Origin: Lachnospiraceae bacterium
GTDB taxonomy: Bacteria; Bacillota; Clostridia; Lachnospirales; Lachnospiraceae
Assembly (NCBI GenBank): GCA_017461685.1
Contig: JAFTXF010000040.1
Location: forward strand, 1 to 11,601
Length of the DNA: 11,601 nucleotides
Direction of reading: 5' to 3'
A program made the translations under genes and the position numbers. Positions 5,770-11,601 of this stretch are shown one piece after another. Below the pieces are notes generated by a model. The model did not search any database and was not told the origin of the DNA. It saw only the letters and a list, made by a program, of their open reading frames with translations. Numbering within the stretch: the stretch's first letter is position 1; each line of letters starts with the position of its first letter.

Positions 5770-6228
5770 TTACCATTCCGATGCATCGACAATATCCCGG
5801 ATATACCCAAAGAAAATACACTCCTTTTGGTGTGCGCATTTGATACATCTGTATAGCGGACACTTCTTACTCAAATAACTGTATCGCTTTGATGCAATAT
5901 AACCGTACATACATCTGAAGAATTCGGTATTTGTAGGCCGATGCGCCATATTTTCGGTGCCAAATACCTCCTCTAACAGTTGGGCATGGGTGTCTTTTGT
6001 CCTCCATATAAATTCCACGGTGTCCCGGATACCCCGCTCTACGTTTATGGTGCTTGTGTGATATTTATTGGAAATGTCAATGTAAAGAGTCTTGGTAATG
6101 TGCTCCAGCCGGCTTTGATCCTCATCCACTAATTCCATGGCATATATAATGTACTTAAATGCCAATCTGCGCTCGCGCACATGCAATTTTCTTAAAATGT
6201 CTGCTGTCATTAAAATTTCAAAGTTCAT
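5770..6228 (-). CDS. Stand-alone Spo0A C-terminal-domain protein with Cys-rich tail
   Basis: Residues about 10-116 of this 152-residue protein resemble the DNA-binding C-terminal domain of Spo0A, the sporulation master regulator. Similar blocks are ITKTLYIDISNKYHTSTINV, then VERGIRDTVEFIW (the recognition-helix region, with Glu64, Arg65 and Arg68 at positions of conserved residues) and HRPTNTEFF. The phosphoreceiver domain of true Spo0A is absent, so it is probably not phosphorylation-controlled in the usual way. The tail (117-152) carries C123-x4-C128-x2-C131-x5-C137, a possible metal or redox site. The ATG at 6228 has GGAGGGG directly upstream; an earlier in-frame start at 6303 would lie within the promoter region. 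It has its own promoter with two ATGTCG sites. Family membership is from motif resemblance; the function is unknown. Confidence 0.75.
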   Translation of the reverse strand: MNFEILMTADILRKLHVRERRLAFKYIIYAMELVDEDQSRLEHITKTLYIDISNKYHTSTINVERGIRDTVEFIWRTKDTHAQLLEEVFGTENMAHRPTNTEFFRCMYGYIASKRYSYLSKKCPLYRCIKCAHQKECIFFGYIRDIVDASEW

Positions 6229-6244
6229 TTTCCCCTCCGTACAA

Positions 6245-6272
6245 TTAATACGAAGTAAGCATAAAATGTCAA
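6245..6272 (-). promoter_or_regulatory. Promoter of the Spo0A-like gene
   Basis: On the minus strand a consensus TTGACA (-35, 6267-6272) and TATTAA (-10, 6245-6250) are separated by 16 bases. The leader is short, with the ribosome binding site close to the expected start. Confidence 0.62.
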
Positions 6273-6413
6273 ACTTTGTAACGCAATGAAAAGTCGCCGA
6301 CATCCATCGACATTTTTCTGAAACTATTGATTTTTGTCTGAAATCTTTAAACTATAGCAGGTCTTCCTTTCTCCCCTTCAGCCTTTAGACATATATTCCG
6401 GCTCACTTCGTAT
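6248..6413. repeat. Inverted pair of a 13-base motif, ATACGAAGTRAGC
   Basis: ATACGAAGTAAGC (6248-6260) recurs in inverted orientation at 6401-6413 with 12 of 13 bases matching. The first copy overlaps the -10 box of the Spo0A-like promoter. The second, on the plus strand, places TATAAA at the same relative position. The pair may mark two facing promoters or binding sites of one regulator. Confidence 0.4.
6298..6313 (-). promoter_or_regulatory. Tandem ATGTCG sites (0A-box-like) upstream of the Spo0A-like promoter
   Basis: ATGTCG occurs twice on the minus strand (6308-6313 and 6298-6303) in direct orientation with a period of exactly 10 bases, on one face of the helix. The upstream copy reads TGTCGAT, close to the Spo0A box TGTCGAA; the second reads TGTCGGC. 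They end 25 bases upstream of the -35 box. Binding by Spo0A or by the product of this gene is inferred. Confidence 0.5.
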
Positions 6414-6452
6414 AAATAAAATTGCGGTGCAGCCTTACCCTCCGACTGCACC
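6412..6452 (-). terminator. Terminator of the polysaccharide operon
   Basis: GGTGCAG and CTGCACC (7 bp, perfect, 6426-6432 with 6446-6452) form a GC-rich stem with a 13-base loop, 11 bases after the lipid kinase stop. On the minus strand it is followed by a T-rich tract (ATTTTATTTAT). The plus strand is also T-rich past the stem, so it may act in both directions. Confidence 0.75.
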
Positions 6453-6463
6453 ACTTTTGCTTT

Positions 6464-7348
6464 TTATTCCGTCCCAACAATAATATTTAAGGCTTTACTC
6501 AAAACTTCTATCTCTACCCTTTCAAAACTGCCGCCGTTTTCTCCATCCAGAGTCCATTCCATTGGCTTGGATTGTATACACAGCTTCCGTGTTTTCCCCA
6601 CATACATATATCGGTCGTCCACTTTACCGTTGGTCAGCAATGTAATAATCGGCTGTAAATCGGTAACATTCTGAGGCATTTTAATAAAAAGATACTCCAT
6701 CATACCATCATCCAGCTTGGTAGCCTGTTGCTTCAGTCCCGAAAAACCTCCCACAGACAGTGCATTTGTTACCATTCCGATTACAACATCATCTTCTATC
6801 GTACTGTCCTCTAACTGACACCTGATATGTTTGGGAACGATATTACCCAGAGATTTGATGCCCTCCAGCAAATAAGCACAGTACCCAAGCACGTTCTTAA
6901 ATTTCTGTGGGGTAGCAAAGGATACAGCAGTAAATGCTCCGAATGCTGCCACGTAATTAAAGTATTCGTCATTAAACAGACCCACATCAATGCTTACTGT
7001 TTTCCCCTTTTTGACACACTCTATGGCATTTTTCTTGGATATTCCCAGGTTCTTGGCATAATCGTTGGTTGTCCCTTGCGGTATGTATCCCAAAGGAATC
7101 TTGATGTCCTTACGCATCAGGGCATTCACTACTTCATGGAGCGTCCCGTCGCCTCCGCAGCAAATGATTTTGTCAAATCGGGACATATCTTTACTGCATA
7201 TATATTCTGCAGCATCGCCTTTGTATCTTGTCTGATACACAGTCAGTTCGCCCCCGTTTCCGGCAAGGGCCCGAACTGTTCTGCCAATCTGGCTGTTTCT
7301 GTTTCTGTCAACACCCGCAATGGGATTATAAATTAATAAGCTATTCAT
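6464..7348 (-). CDS. YegS/DagK-type lipid kinase family protein
   Basis: This 294-residue protein has the diacylglycerol kinase catalytic domain. It begins with the typical LLIYNPIAG, has the nucleotide-binding GGDGTLHEVVN at residues 65-75 and PQGTTND at 90-96, and keeps the beta-sandwich C-terminal half. Relatives phosphorylate diacylglycerol or other lipids on the inner membrane face, recycling lipid to phosphatidic acid; some members have other lipid substrates. Length fits the family. ATG 7348 is preferred because GGCGGTGAG precedes it; a GTG at 7360 would overlap the aminotransferase stop by four bases and add four residues. Eight bases separate it from the aminotransferase, so it is the last gene of the polysaccharide operon. 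The link to surface glycans is inferred only from position. Confidence 0.88.
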   Translation of the reverse strand: MNSLLIYNPIAGVDRNRNSQIGRTVRALAGNGGELTVYQTRYKGDAAEYICSKDMSRFDKIICCGGDGTLHEVVNALMRKDIKIPLGYIPQGTTNDYAKNLGISKKNAIECVKKGKTVSIDVGLFNDEYFNYVAAFGAFTAVSFATPQKFKNVLGYCAYLLEGIKSLGNIVPKHIRCQLEDSTIEDDVVIGMVTNALSVGGFSGLKQQATKLDDGMMEYLFIKMPQNVTDLQPIITLLTNGKVDDRYMYVGKTRKLCIQSKPMEWTLDGENGGSFERVEIEVLSKALNIIVGTE

Positions 7349-7356
7349 GCATCGAC

Positions 7357-8550
7357 TCACCGCCTATAATATGCTGCTACCTTCTTTACCGCCCGTACAA
7401 CATCCTGTACGTCTTCATCTGTCAATGAGTAATACAAAGGAATGCTCATGACTGAATTGTAAAATGCCTCCGCTTCCGGACAGATGCCGGCTTTGTAGCC
7501 CAGCTTTTCATAATAGGAATGCATATACACCGGCAGATAGTGCACTTGCGGGCAGGTGTTTTCTGCATACAGCGCATCAAAAAACTGTCGTCTGTCACAA
7601 CGAAGAAGTTCTAAATTTAAACGTATAATGTACAAATGTCTTGTAGTATCCGATTCCGGAATCTCCTTCTGCACGATAATCTCCGGTACCTCTGCAAAGG
7701 CCTCATCATACATCTTCACAATCTGCTTTCTTCTCTCGGAAAACTTCGGAAGCTTATGCAGCTGGCTTAATAAAAGCGCTGCCTGAAAATCGGTCATACG
7801 GTAATTGTAGCCCAGGCAAACCTGCTCATTATACCACATAGCATCCGACGGATTCACCATCTCAGACATATCTCTGGTAATGCCGTGGGTACGGTACAAA
7901 TGTAATTTGCGATACAATGCTTCATCATTTGTAGTAATAGCACCGCCTTCGCCGCCTGTTACTGTCTTTACCGGATGAAAACTAAAGGTGGTCATATCTG
8001 CAATGCTGCCCACCGGCTGACCCTTATATCTGGTACCGATAGAGTGTGCGGCATCCTCAATCAAAATCAGATTGTGTTCCTTACAAATAGCGCGGATTTC
8101 ATCCAATTCTACTGCCTGACCTGTGAAATCTACCGCTACAACAGCCTTGGTCTTTGGCGTAATCAGCCTGCGCACAGAAGCCGGGTCAATATTGTAGGTT
8201 TCCGGATTAATATCTGCAAATACCGGCGTACCGCCGCAGTATAATACACAGTTGGAAGAAGCAGCAAAGGTAATGGAGCTGACAATCACCTCATCTCCTT
8301 CCTGAATGCCTGCCGCCATAGCTGCAAGGTGCAATGCTGCAGTACCGTTAGATACCACTACTGCATATTTAGCCCCGGTGATTTCGCAGAGTTTTTTCTC
8401 TAAAGCTTCTACCTTAGGCCCGCAAGTAATTAACGGGCTGGTAAGTGTTTCAACTACTGCATCCACATCTTCCTGGTCGATATACTGCCTGCCGTAAAAT
8501 ATTTTATTTTCTCTGACGGGTTTTCCGCCAAAAATCGCCAAATTCTCCAT
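7357..8550 (-). CDS. pseC: DegT/DnrJ/EryC1-type sugar aminotransferase, PseC-like
   Basis: This 397-residue protein is a PLP-dependent nucleotide-sugar aminotransferase. Key residues are the PLP lysine Lys195 in FSFHPVKTVTGGEGGA, Asp166 in LIEDAAHS and the SNGTAALHLA phosphate-binding segment. The blocks FSFHPVK, LYRTHGITRD, LGYNYRMTD and QVHYLPVY are those of PseC proteins, which convert UDP-4-keto-6-deoxy-L-AltNAc to the 4-amino sugar. The N-terminal LAIFGGKPVR is common in the wider family. ATG 8550 has AAGGAG upstream. It lies 88 bases after capG and eight bases before the lipid kinase. CapE-type enzymes make a PseC-type substrate, so a direct link is plausible. No PseH, PseG or PseI partner is visible, so pseudaminic acid is not established. 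Another 4-amino sugar is possible. Confidence 0.75.
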   Translation of the reverse strand: MENLAIFGGKPVRENKIFYGRQYIDQEDVDAVVETLTSPLITCGPKVEALEKKLCEITGAKYAVVVSNGTAALHLAAMAAGIQEGDEVIVSSITFAASSNCVLYCGGTPVFADINPETYNIDPASVRRLITPKTKAVVAVDFTGQAVELDEIRAICKEHNLILIEDAAHSIGTRYKGQPVGSIADMTTFSFHPVKTVTGGEGGAITTNDEALYRKLHLYRTHGITRDMSEMVNPSDAMWYNEQVCLGYNYRMTDFQAALLLSQLHKLPKFSERRKQIVKMYDEAFAEVPEIIVQKEIPESDTTRHLYIIRLNLELLRCDRRQFFDALYAENTCPQVHYLPVYMHSYYEKLGYKAGICPEAEAFYNSVMSIPLYYSLTDEDVQDVVRAVKKVAAYYRR

Positions 8551-8579
8551 ATGAACTCCTTATTCTACTATAGTATGTC

Positions 8580-8624
8580 AGCGAGAAAAATATTACTGAT
8601 TCCATCGAAAACTCCGTTCTCGCT
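8580..8624 (-). promoter_or_regulatory. Inverted repeat in the capG-aminotransferase gap
   Basis: AGCGAGAA (8580-8587) and TTCTCGCT (8617-8624) are perfectly complementary and enclose 29 bases. This is the only sizeable gap in the operon. There is no clear U-tract or promoter. It may be a processing or stability hairpin separating the upstream capEFG message from the two downstream genes. Confidence 0.4.
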
Positions 8625-8638
8625 TTCCTCTGCTGGTG

Positions 8639-9781
8639 TTAAAACTTTCTCCAAACCATTTTATTCACAATTCCGGTATAACTTTGGATTATTTTAACTA
8701 CTTTCGTACTCACATTCTCATCTACATAATTCGGTACATCCACGCCAAAATCACCGTCTGCATTCATCAAAACAGCCATGTCCACTGCCTGAAGTACCTG
8801 CTCTGTAGTAATGCTGCCCAAAAGAAAGTTACCCTTATCGATTGCTTCCGGTCTCTCTGTAGAAGTGCGGATACATACTGCCGGGAACGGATATCCCTTG
8901 CTGCTAAAATAAGAAGCCTCCTCCGGTAAGGTCCCGCTGTCAGACACTACGCAAAATGCATGCATCTGTAAATGGTTGTAATCCGAAAAGCCGAACGGCT
9001 GTAAGCTTCTTACTAACGGATGAAATACAAAGCCTCGCTCCTCTATTTTCTTTCTGCTGCGTGGATGGGTACTGTAAATAATCGGCATCTGATAGGTCTC
9101 CGCCATCTGATTTACGGCTTCCATCAGTGCAAAGAAATTTTTCTCATTATCAATGTTCTCCTCACGGTGGGCTGACAGAAGTATATACTTGCCGCTTTCC
9201 AGCCCCAGGGTATCCAGCACCTTGCTGTTCTTGATCTTATCCAGATTCGCAGACAATACCTCAGCCATAGGAGAACCTGTCACATAAGTTCTTTCCTTGG
9301 CAGTTCCTTCTGCATTCAGATATCTTCTGGCATGCTCACTGTAGCACAAATTCACATCTGCAATATGGTCTACAATTCGTCTGTTAGTCTCTTCCGGCAA
9401 ATTCTCATCGAAGCATCTGTTGCCTGCTTCCATATGGAAAATAGGGACCTTAAGCCTCTTAGCCGAAATAGCAGCCAATGCCGAATTGGTATCCCCCAGC
9501 ACCAGAAAAGCATCCGGCTTTACCTCCGCCATGAGCTTGTAACTCTTGGCAATAATATTACCAATCGTCTCACCCAAATCACTGCCTACCGCATCCAGAT
9601 AATAGTCCGGCTGGCGCAGTCCCAGGTCCTCAAAAAAGATTTGATTCAAGGTATAGTCATAATTCTGTCCTGTATGTACCAGAATCTGATCAAAATACTT
9701 GTCACATTTTTTGATAACCTCAGACAGGCGGATAATCTCAGGTCTCGTTCCGATTACTGTCATCACCTTCAATTTATTCAT
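8639..9781 (-). CDS. capG: UDP-N-acetylglucosamine 2-epimerase family enzyme CapG/WbjD
   Basis: This 380-residue cytoplasmic enzyme belongs to the non-hydrolysing UDP-GlcNAc 2-epimerase family. Seen are VIGTRPEIIRLS at the N-terminus, Asp97 in LGDTNSALA, Glu118 in HMEAGNRCF, the LPEETNRRIVDHIAD block and His205 in SAHREENID, which correspond to catalytic residues of WecB-type enzymes. Because it follows CapE and CapF, it is assigned as the C2-epimerase that turns UDP-N-acetyl-L-talosamine into UDP-N-acetyl-L-fucosamine rather than a ManNAc-forming WecB. Its start overlaps the capF stop by eight bases, indicating translational coupling. Length fits CapG. Confidence 0.9.
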   Translation of the reverse strand: MNKLKVMTVIGTRPEIIRLSEVIKKCDKYFDQILVHTGQNYDYTLNQIFFEDLGLRQPDYYLDAVGSDLGETIGNIIAKSYKLMAEVKPDAFLVLGDTNSALAAISAKRLKVPIFHMEAGNRCFDENLPEETNRRIVDHIADVNLCYSEHARRYLNAEGTAKERTYVTGSPMAEVLSANLDKIKNSKVLDTLGLESGKYILLSAHREENIDNEKNFFALMEAVNQMAETYQMPIIYSTHPRSRKKIEERGFVFHPLVRSLQPFGFSDYNHLQMHAFCVVSDSGTLPEEASYFSSKGYPFPAVCIRTSTERPEAIDKGNFLLGSITTEQVLQAVDMAVLMNADGDFGVDVPNYVDENVSTKVVKIIQSYTGIVNKMVWRKF

Positions 9782-10907
9782 GGTTTTTCACCTCTACTAA
9801 CTCATATATGGTATCCGGACTGTCCGGATTATAACACTCATTACACCACATTAATGTTACCAAATCGTTATCTCCCACATTAATAATAGAATGAGTATAG
9901 CCTGTAGGAATATCTACTACTTCCAGTTTGTCACCGCTGACTGTGTATTCAATTATTTCTGACGAGCTATATTTGCGGAAACGAATCAGACCTTTGCCGC
10001 TTACTACCAAAAACTTCTCATTCTTCGTATGATGCCAGTGGTTACCTTTGGTAATCCCAGGCTTTAATATATTCACGGAAACCTGTCCTCTGTCGGCACT
10101 TTTTAAAATTTCCGTAAAGCTGCCTCTGTCATCCGCATGCATAAGCAGTGGATACGCGAAAGCATCCTCAGACAGATAGCTTAAATAGGTACTGTAAAGC
10201 TTCTTGGAAAAACTGCCCTCTGTCATATCCGGTATCATTAAATTCCTGCGACTTTCACGGAAGCTGTACAATAAATCCACAATCTCTCCCAAAGTGGTCT
10301 CATGCTCTACAGGCACATAGCAATACCCTGCTTCATTCACATGCGGCCGCCCCTCCATTGCGCACAGCAACTCTTCCACTACATCATCAATATAGACCAG
10401 ATGCATCACAGTGGCTCTGTTATTCACCTGTATTGGTAAATCACGGGCAATATTGTTGCAAAATGTAGCTACCGCACTGTTATAATTGGGTCTGCACCAC
10501 TTACCGAACACATTTGGGAAACGATAAACGTACACAGAAGCCCCGGTTTCTTTGCCGTATGCAAACATCATATCTTCACCGGCCTTTTTACTCCGACCGT
10601 AAGGATTATCCAGCGCTGCCTGAATCGAGGAAGCATTCACAATCGGGCCGGTATTGCCGTATTTCTTCAGGGTATCCACAAGTGTAGTGGCAAACCCAAA
10701 ATTCCCTTCCATAAACTCTTCCACATGCTCCGGTCTGTTGATGCCTGCCAGATTAAATACGAAATCACACTCTTTACAGTAATCTTCTAAGCGTTCTGCC
10801 GGCGTCTCCACATCAAAGGGCAGCACTTCTACATCATCCCGCCTGTTCAATTCAGCAATTAAGTTTTTACCGATAAAGCCCCCTGCTCCCGTAACCAATA
10901 CTTTCAT
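9774..10907 (-). CDS. capF: Bifunctional UDP-sugar epimerase/reductase CapF (WbjC)
   Basis: This 377-residue protein joins an NAD(P)-binding short-chain dehydrogenase domain to a C-terminal cupin, the architecture of CapF. The SDR part shows the Rossmann motif GAGGFIG (7-13) and the YGRSK catalytic motif (Tyr103, Lys107). The cupin (about 262-377) contains GNHWHHTKNEKFLVVSG with metal-binding histidines and ends TIYELVEV. CapF epimerises the 4-keto product of CapE at C3 (cupin) and reduces it at C4 (SDR) to give UDP-N-acetyl-L-talosamine. ATG 10907 is chosen because GGAGAAGG precedes it and it starts exactly at the Rossmann strand; an upstream ATG at 10925 would add six residues. It overlaps the capE stop in a TAATG. 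Confidence 0.92.
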   Translation of the reverse strand: MKVLVTGAGGFIGKNLIAELNRRDDVEVLPFDVETPAERLEDYCKECDFVFNLAGINRPEHVEEFMEGNFGFATTLVDTLKKYGNTGPIVNASSIQAALDNPYGRSKKAGEDMMFAYGKETGASVYVYRFPNVFGKWCRPNYNSAVATFCNNIARDLPIQVNNRATVMHLVYIDDVVEELLCAMEGRPHVNEAGYCYVPVEHETTLGEIVDLLYSFRESRRNLMIPDMTEGSFSKKLYSTYLSYLSEDAFAYPLLMHADDRGSFTEILKSADRGQVSVNILKPGITKGNHWHHTKNEKFLVVSGKGLIRFRKYSSSEIIEYTVSGDKLEVVDIPTGYTHSIINVGDNDLVTLMWCNECYNPDSPDTIYELVEVKNHE

Positions 10908-11601
10908 TATTTTGCCTTCTCCCATTTTGCAATCTCATCCCGGATATAGGATAAGGTCAAAAGCTTCGCCTTCACCTGTTCCACATCCATAAGCTCGGTA
11001 TTGTTAGAATTAAACTCGGAAAGTTTCGTTCTCTCTACATTACCGCTGTTAAAATACTTATCGTAGTTTAAATCTCTCTTATCTGCAGGCACGCGATAGA
11101 AATTACCCATGTCGATAGCATTGGCACATTCTTCATTGGTGAGCAGAGTCTCGTACATCTTCTCACCGTGACGAATACCGATTACCTTAATCTCATTATC
11201 CGCATGGAACAATTCCTTCACCGCCTGAGCCAGCACGCCAATAGTGCAGGCAGGAGCCTTCTGTACCATAATATCTCCGCTGTCCGCATTCCGGAACGCA
11301 TAAACTACCAGTTCCACTGCTTCTTCCAGACTCATCACAAATCTGGTCATAGTCGGGTCTGTTACGGTTAATGGCTTACCCTCTTTAATCTGGCTGATAA
11401 ACAAAGGAATGACAGAACCTCTGGAGCAAAGTACATTACCGTATCTGGTACAGCAAATGCTTGTCTCATCAGGGGATATGGTTCTGGACTTGGCTACGAT
11501 AACCTTCTCCATCATAGCCTTGGAAGTGCCCATGGCATTTACCGGATAGGCAGCCTTGTCTGTAGACAGGCAAATCACCTTCTTTACCCCTGTATCAATG
11601 G
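10907..11601 (-). CDS. capE: UDP-GlcNAc 4,6-dehydratase (5-inverting) CapE, partial
   Basis: The reading frame runs off the right edge of the window, so about 231 C-terminal residues are present and the Rossmann N-terminus is missing. The segment CLSTDKAAYPVNAMGTSK is diagnostic of the FlaA1/CapE/PseB family. The catalytic YxxxK of ordinary SDR enzymes is replaced by MxxxK (MGTSK). Further family blocks are TRYGNVLCSRGSVIPLF and RHGEKMYETLLTNEE. The enzyme makes UDP-2-acetamido-2,6-dideoxy-L-arabino-4-hexulose, the first step to UDP-L-FucNAc with CapF and CapG. No transmembrane segment is in the visible part, but a large membrane-bound FlaA1-type protein cannot be excluded. The stop overlaps the capF start by one base. 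Confidence 0.9.
   Translation of the reverse strand, partial: IDTGVKKVICLSTDKAAYPVNAMGTSKAMMEKVIVAKSRTISPDETSICCTRYGNVLCSRGSVIPLFISQIKEGKPLTVTDPTMTRFVMSLEEAVELVVYAFRNADSGDIMVQKAPACTIGVLAQAVKELFHADNEIKVIGIRHGEKMYETLLTNEECANAIDMGNFYRVPADKRDLNYDKYFNSGNVERTKLSEFNSNNTELMDVEQVKAKLLTLSYIRDEIAKWEKAK

Noticed and set aside
6229..6303. Longer N-terminus of the Spo0A-like protein, starting at 6303
   Set aside because: It would translate through the promoter and ribosome binding site. The ATG at 6228 has an excellent GGAGGGG site.
6311..6345. Two TTTTNTCTGAAA-like stretches as extra Spo0A boxes
   Set aside because: They differ from TGTCGAA by an inserted base and lie in A/T-rich DNA where such matches arise by chance.
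6827..7336. Open reading frame of 169 codons on the plus strand
   Set aside because: It is antisense to the lipid kinase, whose catalytic motifs are intact. The plus-strand product shows no family features.
9332..9883. Open reading frame of 183 codons on the plus strand
   Set aside because: It is antisense to capG and the end of capF, both with strong family motifs. It shows no domain and no initiation signal.

Overview
The window reads as a chromosomal segment from a low-to-moderate-GC, spore-forming-type Firmicute, most likely a Clostridia of the Lachnospiraceae kind. This is inferred from the rpmG-secE-nusG-rplK-rplA-rplJ-rplL gene order, strong GGAGG ribosome binding sites, an L10 leader with a U-tract attenuator, the CxxC form of L33, a Spo0A-type DNA-binding domain and a DUF4367-like anti-sigma factor. 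No species is claimed. Every gene I accept lies on the minus strand, so transcription runs from high to low coordinates. I saw no tRNA or rRNA gene, transposase, CRISPR array or phage gene.

The window falls into three parts. (1) 11601 to 6464 is the downstream end of a cell-surface polysaccharide operon. capE (cut by the window edge), capF and capG make UDP-N-acetyl-L-fucosamine. They are followed by a PseC-like sugar aminotransferase and a YegS/DagK-type lipid kinase, and the unit ends in a GC-rich hairpin terminator (6412-6452). Genes touch or overlap except for an 88-base gap before the aminotransferase. (2) 6313 to 3724 is a run of four small regulators: a stand-alone Spo0A C-terminal domain with a cysteine-rich tail, an ECF sigma factor with its membrane-anchored anti-sigma factor, and an XRE/Cro-type helix-turn-helix protein. 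The Spo0A-like gene, the sigma/anti-sigma pair and the XRE gene each have a recognisable promoter, and two carry candidate operators. (3) 3681 to 2 is the conserved translation/transcription cluster: L33, SecE, NusG, L11, L1, L10 and L7/L12. rpoB would be expected just beyond the left edge.

The ribosomal part carries much visible RNA-level regulation: a candidate L1 autoregulatory site before rplK, a hairpin between rplK and rplA, a strong promoter with an L10 leader and attenuator before rplJ, and a cluster of dyads in the 148-base rplJ-rplL gap. The least ordinary items are the receiver-less Spo0A-like protein, whose promoter carries two helically phased ATGTCG sites, and the possibility that the sugar operon feeds two nucleotide-sugar branches from one 4-keto intermediate. 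I found no clearly new multi-gene system. The best candidate for something undescribed is the Spo0A-like regulator and its neighbouring regulatory island.
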